64,000 nt of DNA from positions 62,001 to 126,000 of the forward strand of contig JABSSW010000020.1 of the NCBI GenBank assembly GCA_018902385.1, given 5' to 3'. How positions within the stretch are numbered: the stretch's first letter is position 1; every line of letters starts with the position of its first letter. Below the pieces are notes generated by a model that had not been told where the DNA came from, did no database searches, and saw nothing but the letters and a program-made list of their open reading frames with translations. This document shows, one piece after another, positions 36,995-48,891 of the stretch. The stretch is from Physcia stellaris (taxonomy: Eukaryota > Ascomycota > Lecanoromycetes > Caliciales > Physciaceae). A program made the position numbers and the translations under genes.

Positions 36995-39033
36995 CTACAA
37001 CGCCCCCTCAAGCGGCGAGTGACACGTGAAAGAATTCGCCGCCCCTTCGTCAAACGCCGAAATCAGATTCTCGATCGCGGAGTAAGCACCCAACCCCGCC
37101 AACGCCAGAGCACCAAGCATGTAAAGCACATTAAAAGCATTCATGTACCACCTATCCGCCATGAACCCCCTCATCACTCGCTTGAACCCGCTATCGGAGC
37201 GATTGACTCGGCCAGTGCTGGGATCGAAGCCCTCGCCTCCGCGGATGGCGTTCTTTCTGATCATGTATCCGATGGCGAGGAGAGGTGGGAAGGTGTAGGT
37301 GAACTGAAGGATACAGACGGCCGCGACGAGGGATGTTAGGCCAGTGAAATCCGGGATGGCGGCTGCGATGATGAAAGCAATGGACCAGTAGACCGGGATT
37401 ATGGCGACCCAGATGTATTTACCCGTTTTGGTGGTTAGGGGAGGGGCGCGGAAGATCTCGACGAACACGTTGTTGTACAGTACTGTAAGGAGATTAGGGA
37501 TTCTCCTTCGACAAGGGATATATAGCAATCAAGCGCACCTTTGACTCCGATATTGCCATATAGCGAAGCTGCGATCAGCGCGCTGATCATTGCGAACACG
37601 TTACCTGCGGTTTGCAGGCTGTACTTGGAGATGCCGAGGTAGCTGGGGTTCACGACGTACTGTCCTTGATAGCCGTACATGAAAAGGCCGTAGAACATAT
37701 AGATGAGGTAGATGAAGAGTTGCGCACACCACATGCCCTGCACCCATGAGTTAGCATCAATTGATCCACCGTACAAGGATGGCGTTCACCTTTAAGAAAT
37801 CTCGGGGACGCTTCATCTCAGACATGAATTCGGGAAAGACCATAGATCCTCCGTAAGAAAAGACGGCTTGCATGGCTCCGTTGAGGCTACCGATGAAGCT
37901 TGAAGTGTCAGGAAGGCCAGCAGTATGGGTTACCGCAGGATAGACGCCAGCAGCGCTCGGGGTGATAGAGGTGCCATTGTTGAATCCCGCTCCAGCAGCA
38001 AGATCCGCAGCCAAATAGTTTGGTGCTGTGGTCGCGGCAGCACCCATGGTGATCCCGATAACGATGAGATTTATCCAGACAGCTGCATTTGCAAGCCATC
38101 CGAACTTCTGCAGCGTTCGGACCTGTCCGAAAAGGAAACCAGCCAATGCCCAGACCAAGCAGCAAATCACATAGCAAAGCTTGAACTTCGATGCCTGCGA
38201 CAGAGCCTCGCCGTTCGATATCACGATAGCACCAACATTCAGCAGAAGCTGGATCCCCTGCAGAATATTGAACAAGTATCTCAGCGGCCATCCATAAAGC
38301 CGGAAGCCGATATCTCCAAAGCTCTTGACTGGGAACTCGTACGAATCCAGTCCCATGAAACACATCCACAAAAGATAGCCAGAGTATCCGGCGAGCACGG
38401 CAAAGACGGTAAATAAAGCGACACCCGGGCTATAGAACGAGATTAGTCGAAGTTCCATTGCAATATAGCTGATCAAGCGGGGTGATTTACCCCCATCCCA
38501 TAGAAGCAAAGGCGTAGGGCAGACCGAATGGGCCCAGAATGTCCGTCGTAATCAGGTAGAAGATGGCTCCCCAGGTAGCCGTTCGAAAAGCTCTATTTGC
38601 ATTCGTCCATTCTAAGGACTGTCAGCTAATATCTTCTTGGGCTTCTGTCGGGTCTCCACATGCCTTCGTCCGTGATCTCCATACGCTTTTTTGGATCAGA
38701 GAGGTTCATGGTCGACGCAATAACGGACCCACGTTTTTCACCATTCACTGTGGACTGCGCAACACCCTTCTCAGACTTGGAGGGGAAGATGACGGAAAGG
38801 ATGCTGGTCGAGCCTTTATTTGCCGCCTCGTAGTCGGCCGCTTGGTCTTCATCAGCGCGAGTCTTCTCGGCGTAGTAGTTGTATTCCTCGAAAGTGACCG
38901 AGGCGTCATGCAGCTTGCGCATTTGAGGAAGGGTATAGGGTATGGATGAGAGGCCATTGGCGCCTTTGCCTTCGTCCACGTGCAGTCGTGGATCACCCCC
39001 ATCCATGGCGAGGTTAGCCATGGTATTAGCCAT
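36995..39033 (-). CDS. Mtr-like amino acid permease (AAAP family)
   Basis: Exons 39033-38664, 38611-38491, 38429-37790, 37737-37539 and 37482-36995 give 605 residues in frame. It is a membrane amino acid/auxin-permease-family transporter, nearest to the Neurospora Mtr neutral amino acid permease. The hydrophilic N-terminus (about 125 residues) includes FEEYNYYAEKTRADE. EWTNANRAFRTATWGAIFYL then opens helix 1, and ITTDILGPFGLPYAFASMGWG is the conserved first-helix motif. About ten further helices follow, with GGSMVFPEFMSEMKRPRDF and YIWVAIIPVYWSIAFIIAAAIP. The first intron appears to use a GC donor (GAAG|GCATGT, 38663). The GT two bases further in would break the frame, and the total of 1818 bases supports the GC site. 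Localisation at the plasma or vacuolar membrane is inferred. Confidence 0.9.
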
Positions 39034-42000
39034 ATGAGCGACAAAAGCAAACTATTCGTCCAGTGAAACCGAACAGAGACTTGATCAAAGGCAGAGGTAT
39101 CGTCCGAAGGGGGCGTCTCAGTCCGGGAGAAGATCACATATGTAGGTCTTGCTCAAGGGATCTGCGAGGAACGTCGTACCGAGGTGCTCTCGGAGCTTTA
39201 AGAGATAATGCGACATTGTACGAGTATCAATGTGGAACAGATAGCGAGGACCGATGTTGCATGCTTTACTGGTGCATTCCCCATGTTTTCGCTACTACTA
39301 GAGATACGACGGCGATCGGCGGTGACCTTCCTGTTTGAGCCAAACGTCCATTATCTCTCCTCCTTTTGGTGCCGTTGGTGCAGTGAGCGTGTGCAGAAGA
39401 TCAGTGGTACTAGAGCCTGATGATTGGCCCTGTGTCTTAGCGATGACCATGGTTCCAATGGGTACGTGACCTTGAGACCCGAAGGAGGGGTGAGATGGTT
39501 CGTGCTGTCGTTGTAATGGTGCGGGTTGTTTCTGAGGGGAAACAAGCTTTGAAGACAAGCCTTTTTGCCAATGTTTCAGAAAGGACAAGCTTTGCAACCC
39601 ATGCCACTAATCGTACGAAGACCAGCTCGTCTTCAAATATCTCAACTCTTGTGGGTGGTAAACGGTCGTTCCGTTATCAAAGAAAGGGAAGGAGAGGAGA
39701 CAAGAATGGAAGGACGGGCGAGTCACTGTGCCACTTGTTAGCGCTGGCCGGTCCAGGCTCCCTTTACCTCGGTCCTCCGTACGCGTAAAGTAACACACAA
39801 TCCAAAGCGATCGGCTCTCGTCCCATTATTGTCAGCTGTGGGGCCAATTTTCGAATGTAAGTAGATAACAGCAGCACTTCGAACATATCAGAACGTCTTG
39901 GTGCCTGCATCGACTTTTAGTGGAATCCTGATAATCCACTCTGCTCGGCTTCAATATGACTAGTTCTTGAATAGTTGTATGTAGGTTGACGGACATGGTT
40001 AACGGGTAGGAGAGGCTCTACTGCAAAGGTGATCTGGTACCCACGGCTGCTCAGAGTTTATCCCGTCGGTGAATAGGCTAGAAAGCTTTTAGGTGCTTTG
40101 AAGCTCGATCCTAGGTTTTATTTTCGCCTAATTTTCTATTCAAATAGTTTTATTAGAGGGCGTCCTGATTGGTAGTTGGAGCGAGGCAGACTGATAGTCG
40201 AGCGTATGAGCCAAGTTCATGCACCAGCTTGAGCCTTGTGATCGAAGAAACAATCCGACCACGTTGATAGCCTTACAACTTGTCTAACATGGTCTTGTCG
40301 ATCATCCTGATAAGAAGCTCTATCTTTGCAAATGGAATAATGCTTAGGTCTGTCAATGCCTCTACACCAGTATTGGCAACGACCTCTGAGGTTGAGGATT
40401 TTACGAACTACTGAAGGCCTTGTATTTCCTGAGCTTCTATGGTCACTGTCATTAGCGAAGCTCTGTAGAGAAGAAAAAAAGTTACTTGTGGAATAATGAT
40501 TGACCACTTCTCTATCAACTCACTATAATGCATGCTCTTCAACTCCTCCGTTAAGGAGATGTCAGTAGCGTTCACGTGGCTACCTCGAAAAACCCAGTTC
40601 CGCTCGAGGCCAAGTTTTTTTCAGGACATGCAGCGCTTGAGCGACATAGCACTCGACTGAACGTGCTGACGCATGTCAACACTGTCGAGGTTTCTGAGAG
40701 TACCCGTATGTCACCGCTAAGTCGGCTAGCACATCGAACATGCTGAGCTCGACATCAGAAGAGGATGAGGAAGTCACTCTTATCACACAGCGCTTAGAAG
40801 AGTCAAGAAGGGAGCTTGATGCTGAGGGAAGTTTGCATGCTGTTTGCTTATTACTGAATCAGCTCAGCTGTTGCCGTGACCAGAAGAACAAGAAAGCGAC
40901 ACTAAAGCAAATTTATACAGTTGCAGGAGCATAGTGACGTCTTTCCGAGGGAGAAAATGGCTCTTACAATAGAGAAGCAAATCATGAAGACAGAAATGTG
41001 TGATCTCGAGGCAGACAAATGTAGAGTAGAGATGCATGGATTGTCTCCGCACGAGAAGGTACTTTGAAGTTCGTTGGTGATTTCATGGAAAGTAACGACG
41101 TTAGGCTAGGTCGTTGCGAACTTCAACGAGCACGACGAATGGGAGCCTGGGGAAGAGAAAGAGTCCGATTCTGGCGGCCAATCATTCGAGCAGAAAACAA
41201 ATCCAAGCTTCAAGAAGTGGAGCTACCACCATCTCGCGGTTCGTGGTACCACGGAGACCTGGGAGGACAATTTCATCAATGCTGCACCTGACGGTGCATT
41301 CCCAATCCGATTGAAGGAGGTTCAACCTATGTTGTGTAGATGGTACGCGTCCCTCGTTAGACTAAATAAAACGCCGGATCTTGAAAAAGATAGTTCAACA
41401 ATTCTGACAGGTACAATCGGAAACGTAGTTGTAATAACGACAATTGCCAATTCCGCCATAATGATAAGCCTTTAGAGTGGCACGAAATGGACCGTCTTCT
41501 ATATTGAGCACGGGAGGAGTTCGGACGGTGTAAGAGCAGTAGTGGCTGTATTGATCCGAAGTGTATGGACACGCACCTTGAGATGGCAGTTGTATCTGGT
41601 GTTCAAAGGCAGAAGTGTAACTGGGAGCTCTCGCCTGGCGAAGCTGCTCTCGTCAGCTGGGAGGCACCAATTCTGGAGGTTTAAAAGGAGGACTTGAGAA
41701 GCAAGGTTGTCGACGATGGTATCCCGCAGCACTCTGTCAAGCTGAAGAAAGACGGTACCATCCATGGGAATTTCACTCTGTAAAGGGGGTTGAGACAATG
41801 GAAGCTCAATCGTCCATTGATAGATGGTATTGGTTAGCCTGCGAGATGTTTATTGTGACGGTGCTTGGGGAAAGAACAATCCTGCCGCTACGAGTAGCAA
41901 GACCGCGACGGTGCATCTGAATGCGACATTGGCTATGTTAAAAAGGTTTCGAGATTCATTTCTCTGTTGTCCCATTCGTGTAGGAGATATGCTATTGAAA

Positions 42001-42191
42001 TCCCTCTACCCTGTCCTTTACAACTTAGTCAGCAGAATGCCAATCAATTCGTCTCAAAGAGATGCAGCAACTATAGGCGCAGAGCCCGAGCCAACCCAAT
42101 GCAATCAAGTGAATCCTCCAATATCCAACGCAATGCTTCCAAGCTCTTGACCCAAGAACACCATGCTAGCCCAAGCACCATGAAGCAAACT
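39034..42191. other. Gene-poor 3.2 kb, possible decayed sequence
   Basis: No intact gene. Short frames such as 40740-40934 (SEEDEEVTLITQRLEESRRELD, a coiled-coil-like start) and the minus frame 41798-41499 look like pieces of former coding sequence. They lack partners and a recognised domain. Composition is normal, unlike the two mutated blocks. Confidence 0.4.
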
Positions 42192-43324
42192 TTAGTGATC
42201 TTTCCTCCCGAACATAGACAGAAAACTTCTTCGTCTTCCCATTTTCTGTACTTTCTCTGCCCTTCGGTCCATCGCGCTCTTTTCTAGCGGCAGCGCCGGT
42301 AATGATGGACTCGTTAGTGGCGGGCTCATGGGCGTCGGACTTGCTGTTCGGCTGGTTTTCCGACTCACGATCCTTGACCTTGTTTTTGTGTTGGTGTCAC
42401 TCCGCTCTCGCAGTGGCAGATCCTTGGGCTTGACAGATCGTCGACTCTTGCTTCTGCCCATAATGCCGTCCGCATTCTCATCGTCTGAGGTTCTGCTGAG
42501 TCGCTCGATCTCGCCGAGAACAGTGCTGCCGTTTGTTGCTAGGTGTTCTTCGGCTATCGGGACGAAGCGTACGACTCCACGATCAGTGGCAACACCAAGG
42601 GCTTCGGTCATGAACGTCTGCAGCAGGGCGCTGTTGCGCTTATTTGTGGTTGATTGGACCTGTGATGGAAGAGCAGTCAATGTAAGAATATAGGCGGAGT
42701 CGAAGGTGCCAGCAAAAAGGAGACAGGCAGAGTGGTCGAGAGTGATGAAGATTGACGATGCTGGTCTTTGGTATCGTTGCGAAAGCTGCTGTGATAGGTC
42801 ATTAAGGAAGGTGTATTCGTCCCTGACCTGATACAGAACGCGCCATGTCAGTGTTCTGCACTGTTGAAAAATGTCCTGTGCACACAACGTACGATGACAT
42901 TGGTCTTGACTTCGGCGGTGATGACTGAGAATTTAGTGATTTTCTCCCGGGCTGTCAGGTTTGGTTCTCGGTAGGCAAAAACCTCGCCGTAAAACTGCGT
43001 GTTTCTCTTCGAGGCCAGCTCGCCTTCACGCGTGCTCTCATTACGCTTGACCATGTTTGCCAGAGCGGCATCGCCTGGTGCCCCTCGTGTGACGTGACGG
43101 GATATCTGCTTCTCATCAATCAGATCAGGTCCTGCTGAAATGGCATTGATGCTCGGCTCCTCGTCATCGTGAAAAGAAAAGGTTGATTCGGTGGGCGAGA
43201 TGATGCCATTATCACGCCTGGAGGCTTTGAGAACTGAACCTGCTCGTTTCGGAAACCGATCGGCCGTGGAGGGGCGGTCGTAGACTGGGGAAGTTGCGCC
43301 TGAGCGTAGTCTGGTAGCGGCCAT
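42192..43324 (-). CDS. MIF/tautomerase-superfamily protein with extensions
   Basis: Exons 43324-42893 and 42827-42192 give 355 residues. The middle (about 120-250) is a macrophage-migration-inhibitory-factor-like fold: TAEVKTNVIVRDEYTFLNDL, then RPASSIFITLDHSACLLFAGTFDSAYILTL, then LLQTFMTEALGVATDRGVVRF and the end piece EEHLATNGSTV. The MIF catalytic Pro after the initiator Met cannot exist here, because the domain is internal and preceded by about 120 disordered residues. Enzymatic activity is therefore doubtful. The C-terminus is basic and Ser/Arg-rich with RSRIVSRKTSRTASPTPMSPP and ends RRRSFLSMFGRKDH. ATG 43324 (GACCATGGCC) is preferred over the in-frame ATG at 43399 for its context. Confidence 0.82.
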
Positions 43325-44643
43325 GGTCGGAGGTGTCGAGGGTGTCTTAGAGATAATGGGACAGGAATGAACAGCAGGTCTGAAGTGTAAGAAGAGCACC
43401 AGATCACACCGATAGCCCGGGTTTTATTCTATCTCGCGGCTCGAGTGTCGGAGTGCGGATGGAGGCGGGGATGCTGCAGGCTACCTGCAAACTTTCGAGG
43501 AATGCACGTAAAAACGGGTTCAAGAGCGTGAAGGGCAGAGGGAGGGGGGGGGCTGCCAGTGTTTAAGGGAGGGCCAATTGCGCAGAACACAACGGTTCCC
43601 TTGCCAGTCACGGCATGTTTGCGACCGAGTCAGCCAACGGGTGGGCGCCATCTTGGGTAGACTCAATGATTATTCGTAGGTGACATCTGGAGCATTCAGA
43701 CTTGGGAGTTCTGGATGCTCCACTATCGCCCAGAGCAGGAAGGCGGCGGATCGCAGCTTTTGGTGCAAGTGCTAGCAAGACTTCTTCGGGACACACTAAG
43801 TCTCGCCTAGAGCAGAAGCTTATCTCCCTAATCTCTAACCTATAATTATCCCTCTGGGGCTGATCCCTCCCTGACCAGTGACCTCCCCAAACCACGCCCG
43901 TCCTATCAGACGCCCCCGATTGCTGACCAGCATTCATCTCGCTCGTACCCCCAGGCTGTCTGCCACTCTGTCGGAGGAAATATAACTCTCCAAATTCCCC
44001 GCTGCACAATCTATTGGATCCTCCAGTTGAAAGGATTATCGTTACTGATCCTCCACTACCGCCCCTGTTCTGTTCCGATAAACCCTTGGCGCCGCTTGGG
44101 GGCTGCGGCGATGACTTCCAGCTGTGGTTTCAAAGGGATATGCCGAACGGGGCCGGATGCTGACCGAATCGATTCCCAGACTCACGGAGCACAAGCCGCC
44201 CGCATGCACCATGCACCGCAGCTGTCAATTTGCTTTCGTGCGTGCAGCCGGATGCATAGATGCTCTGCGACACCCGAACTCGTCGGACGCAGCTGCAATG
44301 TACAAGATACTTTGTGTACTACGTGGCAAACGGACTCGCAAGATTTCAGGAAAATGTTGAATTGTGGGCACGCACGATTGTGTCTATCCCTACATCAAAG
44401 TGTTGAGATACTCTTGACAAGGACTTCACCACTGGTCAAAGCGCAGTGACATCTGGACCATTCCGTTCTCACATGCCACAACTGCTGTACATGGTACATG
44501 CTCCAAAGAGACATCGATCATCCCTCATATACCCGTGCCAAGTACTACTTACATTGCAAATCAGTACTTCTAGCCATGAAAACGCTCGCATCGGACACAA
44601 TGTCGCACTGCAATCCGGCCTGGAGGTACCATCTCTACTTCTT
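43325..44643. other. Intergenic, no gene recognised
   Basis: About 1.3 kb between the MIF-like gene's start and the 3' end of the PTH11-like gene. Frames of up to 140 codons occur on both strands but show no domain, signal peptide or splice structure. Confidence 0.45.
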
Positions 44644-46054
44644 CTACGTTCGCAACTCTATCAGATTCCCTACCGCGGTTTCTAAAGATACGTCACACCA
44701 CGCCTCGGTAGCTTTTGGCCTACTGGACCCCGTGGGCACAATGGGAGCCTTGTTGACAGTTTCGCGTCTGAATCCGTAGTCCGTGACGTTGGGCGTTGCT
44801 TGTTCCATGTCCAAGAGGCGAGTAGAACCTCTGCTAGCCTTGCGTAAACTTGAAAAGCGTGCGGATATCTTTCTGGCAAGGGTCGTGCGCAGTAGCGGTC
44901 TCATCGTAGGGAGACAGGCAGAGACGATGCCGATATTGCACTCTACCAGAAACCACAAACCAACTGGCACAGAGGTCCCTGCCAGCGGTTAAATTAAAGC
45001 GCAGCAAACCTGCGGCATTTACTCACAAGTTACGTCTGTTATTTTAAGTTCCCGGAGTAGTGGTACACGTACAATCCCGGCAATGCAGACACTGTAGGGG
45101 TACAAAGTTAACGATTGCCAAATATGTTAGCATCTACTCATAATTGAACTTACAAGCTGCCTAGTAGAAACATGCCAAACATCGCACGTTTTCTGGCAGT
45201 CGACGTTTGGACTTTCCGCAACTCGGGAACTGGGAGAAATAGTACAATAAAGTCGGTGACAACGTTGGTTGCCGTCATGCCGTAGCCCATCTTTAATTCA
45301 TCGATGCAAGATCCCCCTTTTATCGTTCTGTCCCAGAAGAAAGCCACGGGCTGGCAGCTGAATATGATGGTAAAGGTTAAAGCAAGGCACCATGCTACCA
45401 GCACCCAGCCAACGATTTCCGTTGCGACGATAAGCTTCCTGGCTGGACGGAATATTCGACGGTATAAGAAGAGGATCGACAGCTTCGTCAATGTTATGGA
45501 ATATCCAAATAGGAGTTGAATAGCAAAATATGACTAAGACAGAGGTGAGTGATATTGCACATTAGAGCGAAAAATGTTTCGAAAAACCTTTGTAAAACTC
45601 TCGACCGTGGCAAAGCTCAGCATGATCATGTGTTTCCCAAGTCCAATAGAGACCGCTGTGTTCAGATTAGTCTAGACTAAAGACTAACCAACACTTGTTG
45701 GGAGTCTTTTCAGGGGCCTCGAAACTTACTTGCGAGAAACAAGATGTCCATACCACAAGTAAACAACTGTGGATTCTTAGCAGTTGCTCTAATGCACCAG
45801 TGAACGGTGTGTCCTAGAATACTCACCAGGGCGATAACTATTAGTAGATCATCCATGCCATACGTTGCAGCCAAGAAAGGTCGTGCTGCAGCCGTGATGT
45901 GTCGTGCAACAAGGCGTAGGGAAACAGCAACAATTGCTAGCACCATTATCGTAATTGTGATAGCCTGTACCTGGGCTCCTCTACTATCTTTCAGTGATGG
46001 TATTGCAGTGCTGCATAATTTGGCAGCTAAATCCAGGGTCACTATTACTATCAT
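44644..46054 (-). CDS. PTH11-like seven-helix membrane protein (fungal rhodopsin-domain family)
   Basis: Six exons: 46054-45827, 45766-45730, 45655-45588, 45533-45154, 45091-45027, 44978-44644, together 1113 bases and 370 residues in frame. The fold is the fungal integral-membrane 'rhodopsin' domain found in PTH11-related receptors. Seen in order: helix 1 ITITIMVLAIVAVSLRLVARH, then YGMDDLLIVIALLF; helix 3 VSIGLGKHMIMLSF; SITLTKLSILFLYRRIF; WCLALTFTIIFSCQPVAFFWD with GGSCIDE; TNVVTDFIVLFLPVPEL; then VTWTSVPVGLWFLVECNIGIVSACLPTMRPL. No CFEM domain precedes it. The tail (about 75 residues) is hydrophilic with basic clusters, as expected on the cytoplasmic side. Ligand and pathway are unknown; G-protein coupling is only inferred for the family. 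Confidence 0.88.
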
Positions 46055-47563
46055 TAGCAGCCTAGATTTGGAGTGCTAAGTGTTTGGGGAAAAGAAGTCC
46101 GCATAGCAAGGTAAAAAATATCGAATAATGTAACAGCTAAATTGAAAGGACATACTAGTCTGGTCAGTTGATGCACAACTTATCTGGATGGCGCTCTGTA
46201 CAGTGGCCAGAAACGCGAAGTCGCCGCAGGCGCACGTCAGATTTAGCCCGCAATCACTTGCAGAGATTCCCTGAAATACAGCTGCTTCCTAACTAAGCTT
46301 TAGTATCACGACGGTAACATTATTGATGAGGACAGCTATACAACGCATGGTGGAAATTGTGCGAGTGCAGCTTGAGCTTCGGTGGCGTTCATTCTGTTTA
46401 CTTATATTAATCTAGACAGGATGTGCCGGGAGTAGAACTGTGTCGATTAGAGATTAAGCACTGAAAGTCGATGCTCTGGAGCGGATATAAGAGAAAGATT
46501 ATTCAGAAGATTGGTAGAGAGGGTACGTCGGTGATAGACGGTCATGGTTCGTTTAAATAGGAGCTGCCAGTCAAGACTTCGTTCCTTATGACAGTACGCC
46601 ATGTACGAGCCTTATTAGAAGAAGTCAACGAAAATGTCTAGCGAAGGTGACGATATAAAATGAGGATAAGTCTCCATGGGAACCATTGGATTCTACCAAG
46701 TATCTGTTCTGTCATGATTCCGAGCGAGTCGCCTGCTCGATAGACAATTTCGCAGAAAACTATGAGAAAGAAAGCCAAGGGTATACGAATGACGCATCAT
46801 CGTAGATTCTGTAGGTAAGGAGTTTGAAGAAATTTCAAGTTCATCTCTATACAACACACTGATGAGTCTTAGGACGCCCTCCATGGACCGCGATTTGATG
46901 TGATAAGAACTACCTTGTCAGCGGCCAAACGTCTTTTGACTTTATGATTGTACGCATCGAGAACTGCATAGAAGCTTTGCCAGTTATATTCACCTTGAGC
47001 GACGAAAGTTTATGGGGAAAGGATTTGGACAAGTAGAATCAAAGTGTGTTCCTTACTCGTCCTTGTGCCTTCTCCTAGTCCACTTGTGTGTCGAACGCAT
47101 GTGATTAATTTCTGACGCTCTGACATTGTCTCGGACGTGAACTATGTCTCTCAAGCAATGAAAGGTAGATAGCAGAGAACGATATTGTGGTTCCACGAAA
47201 GCCCTCGACAGTTTGTGGCGGCATATGATTCTTATGGCGCTGACTTGCATACGAGCGGCCGGAGCTCCATGGCTTCATTGGTCTTGATCTCACCCGCTGC
47301 GGAGTGTATGGAATGAAAAGTATCCATTGAGTGGTACTGTGTAAATGAGCTAGAATATCGCTCGAAGAACTACTAGGCAGGAATGCTTGACGTCAATAAT
47401 AATGCTCATGACGTCGATAATTACCCCGCCGACAGTAAAGTCTTCCAATAAGTCTCATTCTGTTCATTGTTGATTCTATTGCGTTGCAATCAATAAAAAT
47501 TTCACAACGAGAATATTTTCCACTTCAATCAGTCCAAGTCCACAGTCTTTTTCCACATACACA
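46055..47563. other. Intergenic, no gene recognised
   Basis: About 1.5 kb of upstream DNA shared by the PTH11-like gene and the FNADG-repeat gene. Only short frames without domains. Confidence 0.45.
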
Positions 47564-48014
47564 ATGGACGGTGATCATTCTGCAAAGAGCATGGAGCAAG
47601 GCGCCAACTCAGCGATGAAAGATCAGGACTTGACAAGCGGGATTCATGAGTCTACGAACCAAGTGGTCAGTAATCCCAGCTCCGACAAGACATGGACACC
47701 TCGCTCATGCTAGAGAAGCCCGCGGCTGGTGACAAAACACAAGGCACAGGCACATCGATATTCTCCAAGGACGGGGCCGTAGGCAAGATGTTTAATGGTA
47801 AGCTTGACTGTTCCTCCTTCCGCTCTGGCCTGTTCGTCCATACTGTGACTCTTGATGCTGACTGCAGGTGGTTATAGCTGATGGTCCGATTGGTGGTACT
47901 GCTCAATCAATCGGCGGCCCATTTGACAAGCAAGGTTCCGTTGGACAGCACTTCAATGCAGATGGGAAGATTGGCGGGATGATCCAGGAAAACCTCGCGA
48001 ACAAGAAAGCCTAG
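47564..48014 (+). CDS. Small FNADG-repeat protein, one-base frame break
   Basis: Exon 47564-47797 and exon 47878-48014 would give about 123 residues. The C-terminal half has two copies of a short motif: GKMFNADGPIGG (across the intron) and GQHFNADGKIGG, around FDKQGSVG. The N-terminus is hydrophilic (QGANSAMKDQDLTSGIHEST). The intron must end at GTTATAG (47877) to make FNADG; an earlier TGCAG acceptor breaks the frame. Within exon 1 the frame breaks near 47676 (AATCCCAGC), where the next frame continues to the intron. The exon sum is one base short of a multiple of three. Such small Gly/Asp repeat proteins occur in many filamentous fungi without known function. Not recognised further. Confidence 0.6.
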
Positions 48015-48366
48015 GCATGAGATCTGGGGGCATGGAATTGTACAATAATGAAGCTGGATTGCATAGCATAGGCATATGATCTCTCCAAGACTTGTGCGAG
48101 CATCAAAGACCAATGGAATGTGACTAACTTGTGCGATTGCTTGCTTGAAGCCTGCCTTGGAATTTTGGATGTGCGAAGATCGAATTTCAGAGCGGTAATT
48201 TTTAAACTGGGGATCTTCTGGGTGAGTTTGCGAGCTCGTGTCAGGCCCGCGGTGAATCAAAGAGTGCACACATCAGCATTCAAATCCTTCATCCTCCTTG
48301 CTGTAGCTCGTCTTTCCCATTGCAACTTACAGTTCGTTTTCTTGATCATAGTGAAGCAAATCGATC
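48015..48366. other. Intergenic spacer
   Basis: About 350 bases between the FNADG-repeat gene and the CENP-X start codon. No coding signal. Confidence 0.5.
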
Positions 48367-48891
48367 ATGCCCGAGCCTTCGAAGCCCGCGCAAAAGCGCA
48401 AAGCACCAGCCTTCAAACCACCCCGCCCCGCCTCCAAAGCGAAAGCCTCGACAGCAGCTCCACGCCGCAAGTCAGCACCAGCACGAGCCGCTGCTCTTTC
48501 GATCAGCTCCTCCGACGATGAACTTGCTTCATCTCCAACGCAGAAGTCCCCTGAGCCAGACACCTTGTCCACGACACAAGACCCTCCGCCTACCATACCT
48601 CCTAAGCTCCTCACCCGCATTCTCCACCACCACTTCAAGGACAGCAACGTACGGATAGGCAAGGATGCAAATGGACTGGTCGGAAAATACATGGACACAT
48701 TTGTGAGGGAGGCCATTGCAAGAGCTACGTTTGAGAGATCCGAGGCGAACGATGGGGGCTTGGGGGGAGAATTCCTAGAGGTGGGTCAAGGACAGGATAC
48801 CGAGTATTCGTGTCTGTTAGAACTAATAAACCACACATCTTAGGTCGAAGACTTGGAGAAGCTGGCTCCGCAGTTGATACTGGACTTCTGA
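48367..48891 (+). CDS. Centromere protein X (MHF2) histone-fold protein
   Basis: Exons 48367-48780 and 48844-48891 give 153 residues. The C-terminal half is the CENP-X fold: IPPKLLTRILHHHFKDSNVR, then IGKDANGLVGKYMDTFVREA and ARATFERSE, then (after the intron) EFLEVEDLEKLAPQLILDF. The conserved ending VEDLEKLAPQLILDF is encoded mostly by the tiny second exon. The N-terminal ~75 residues are basic and disordered (Lys/Pro/Ala/Ser) with an acidic SSSDDE patch, an extension common in fungi. CENP-X pairs with CENP-S; the pair works in the inner kinetochore and as the FANCM-associated MHF complex in DNA repair. The overlapping minus frame 48716-48327 is a shadow. Confidence 0.92.

Noticed and set aside
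48327-48716. 129-codon minus-strand frame over CENP-X
   Set aside because: Shadow of a GC-rich coding exon whose plus-strand product is clearly CENP-X.
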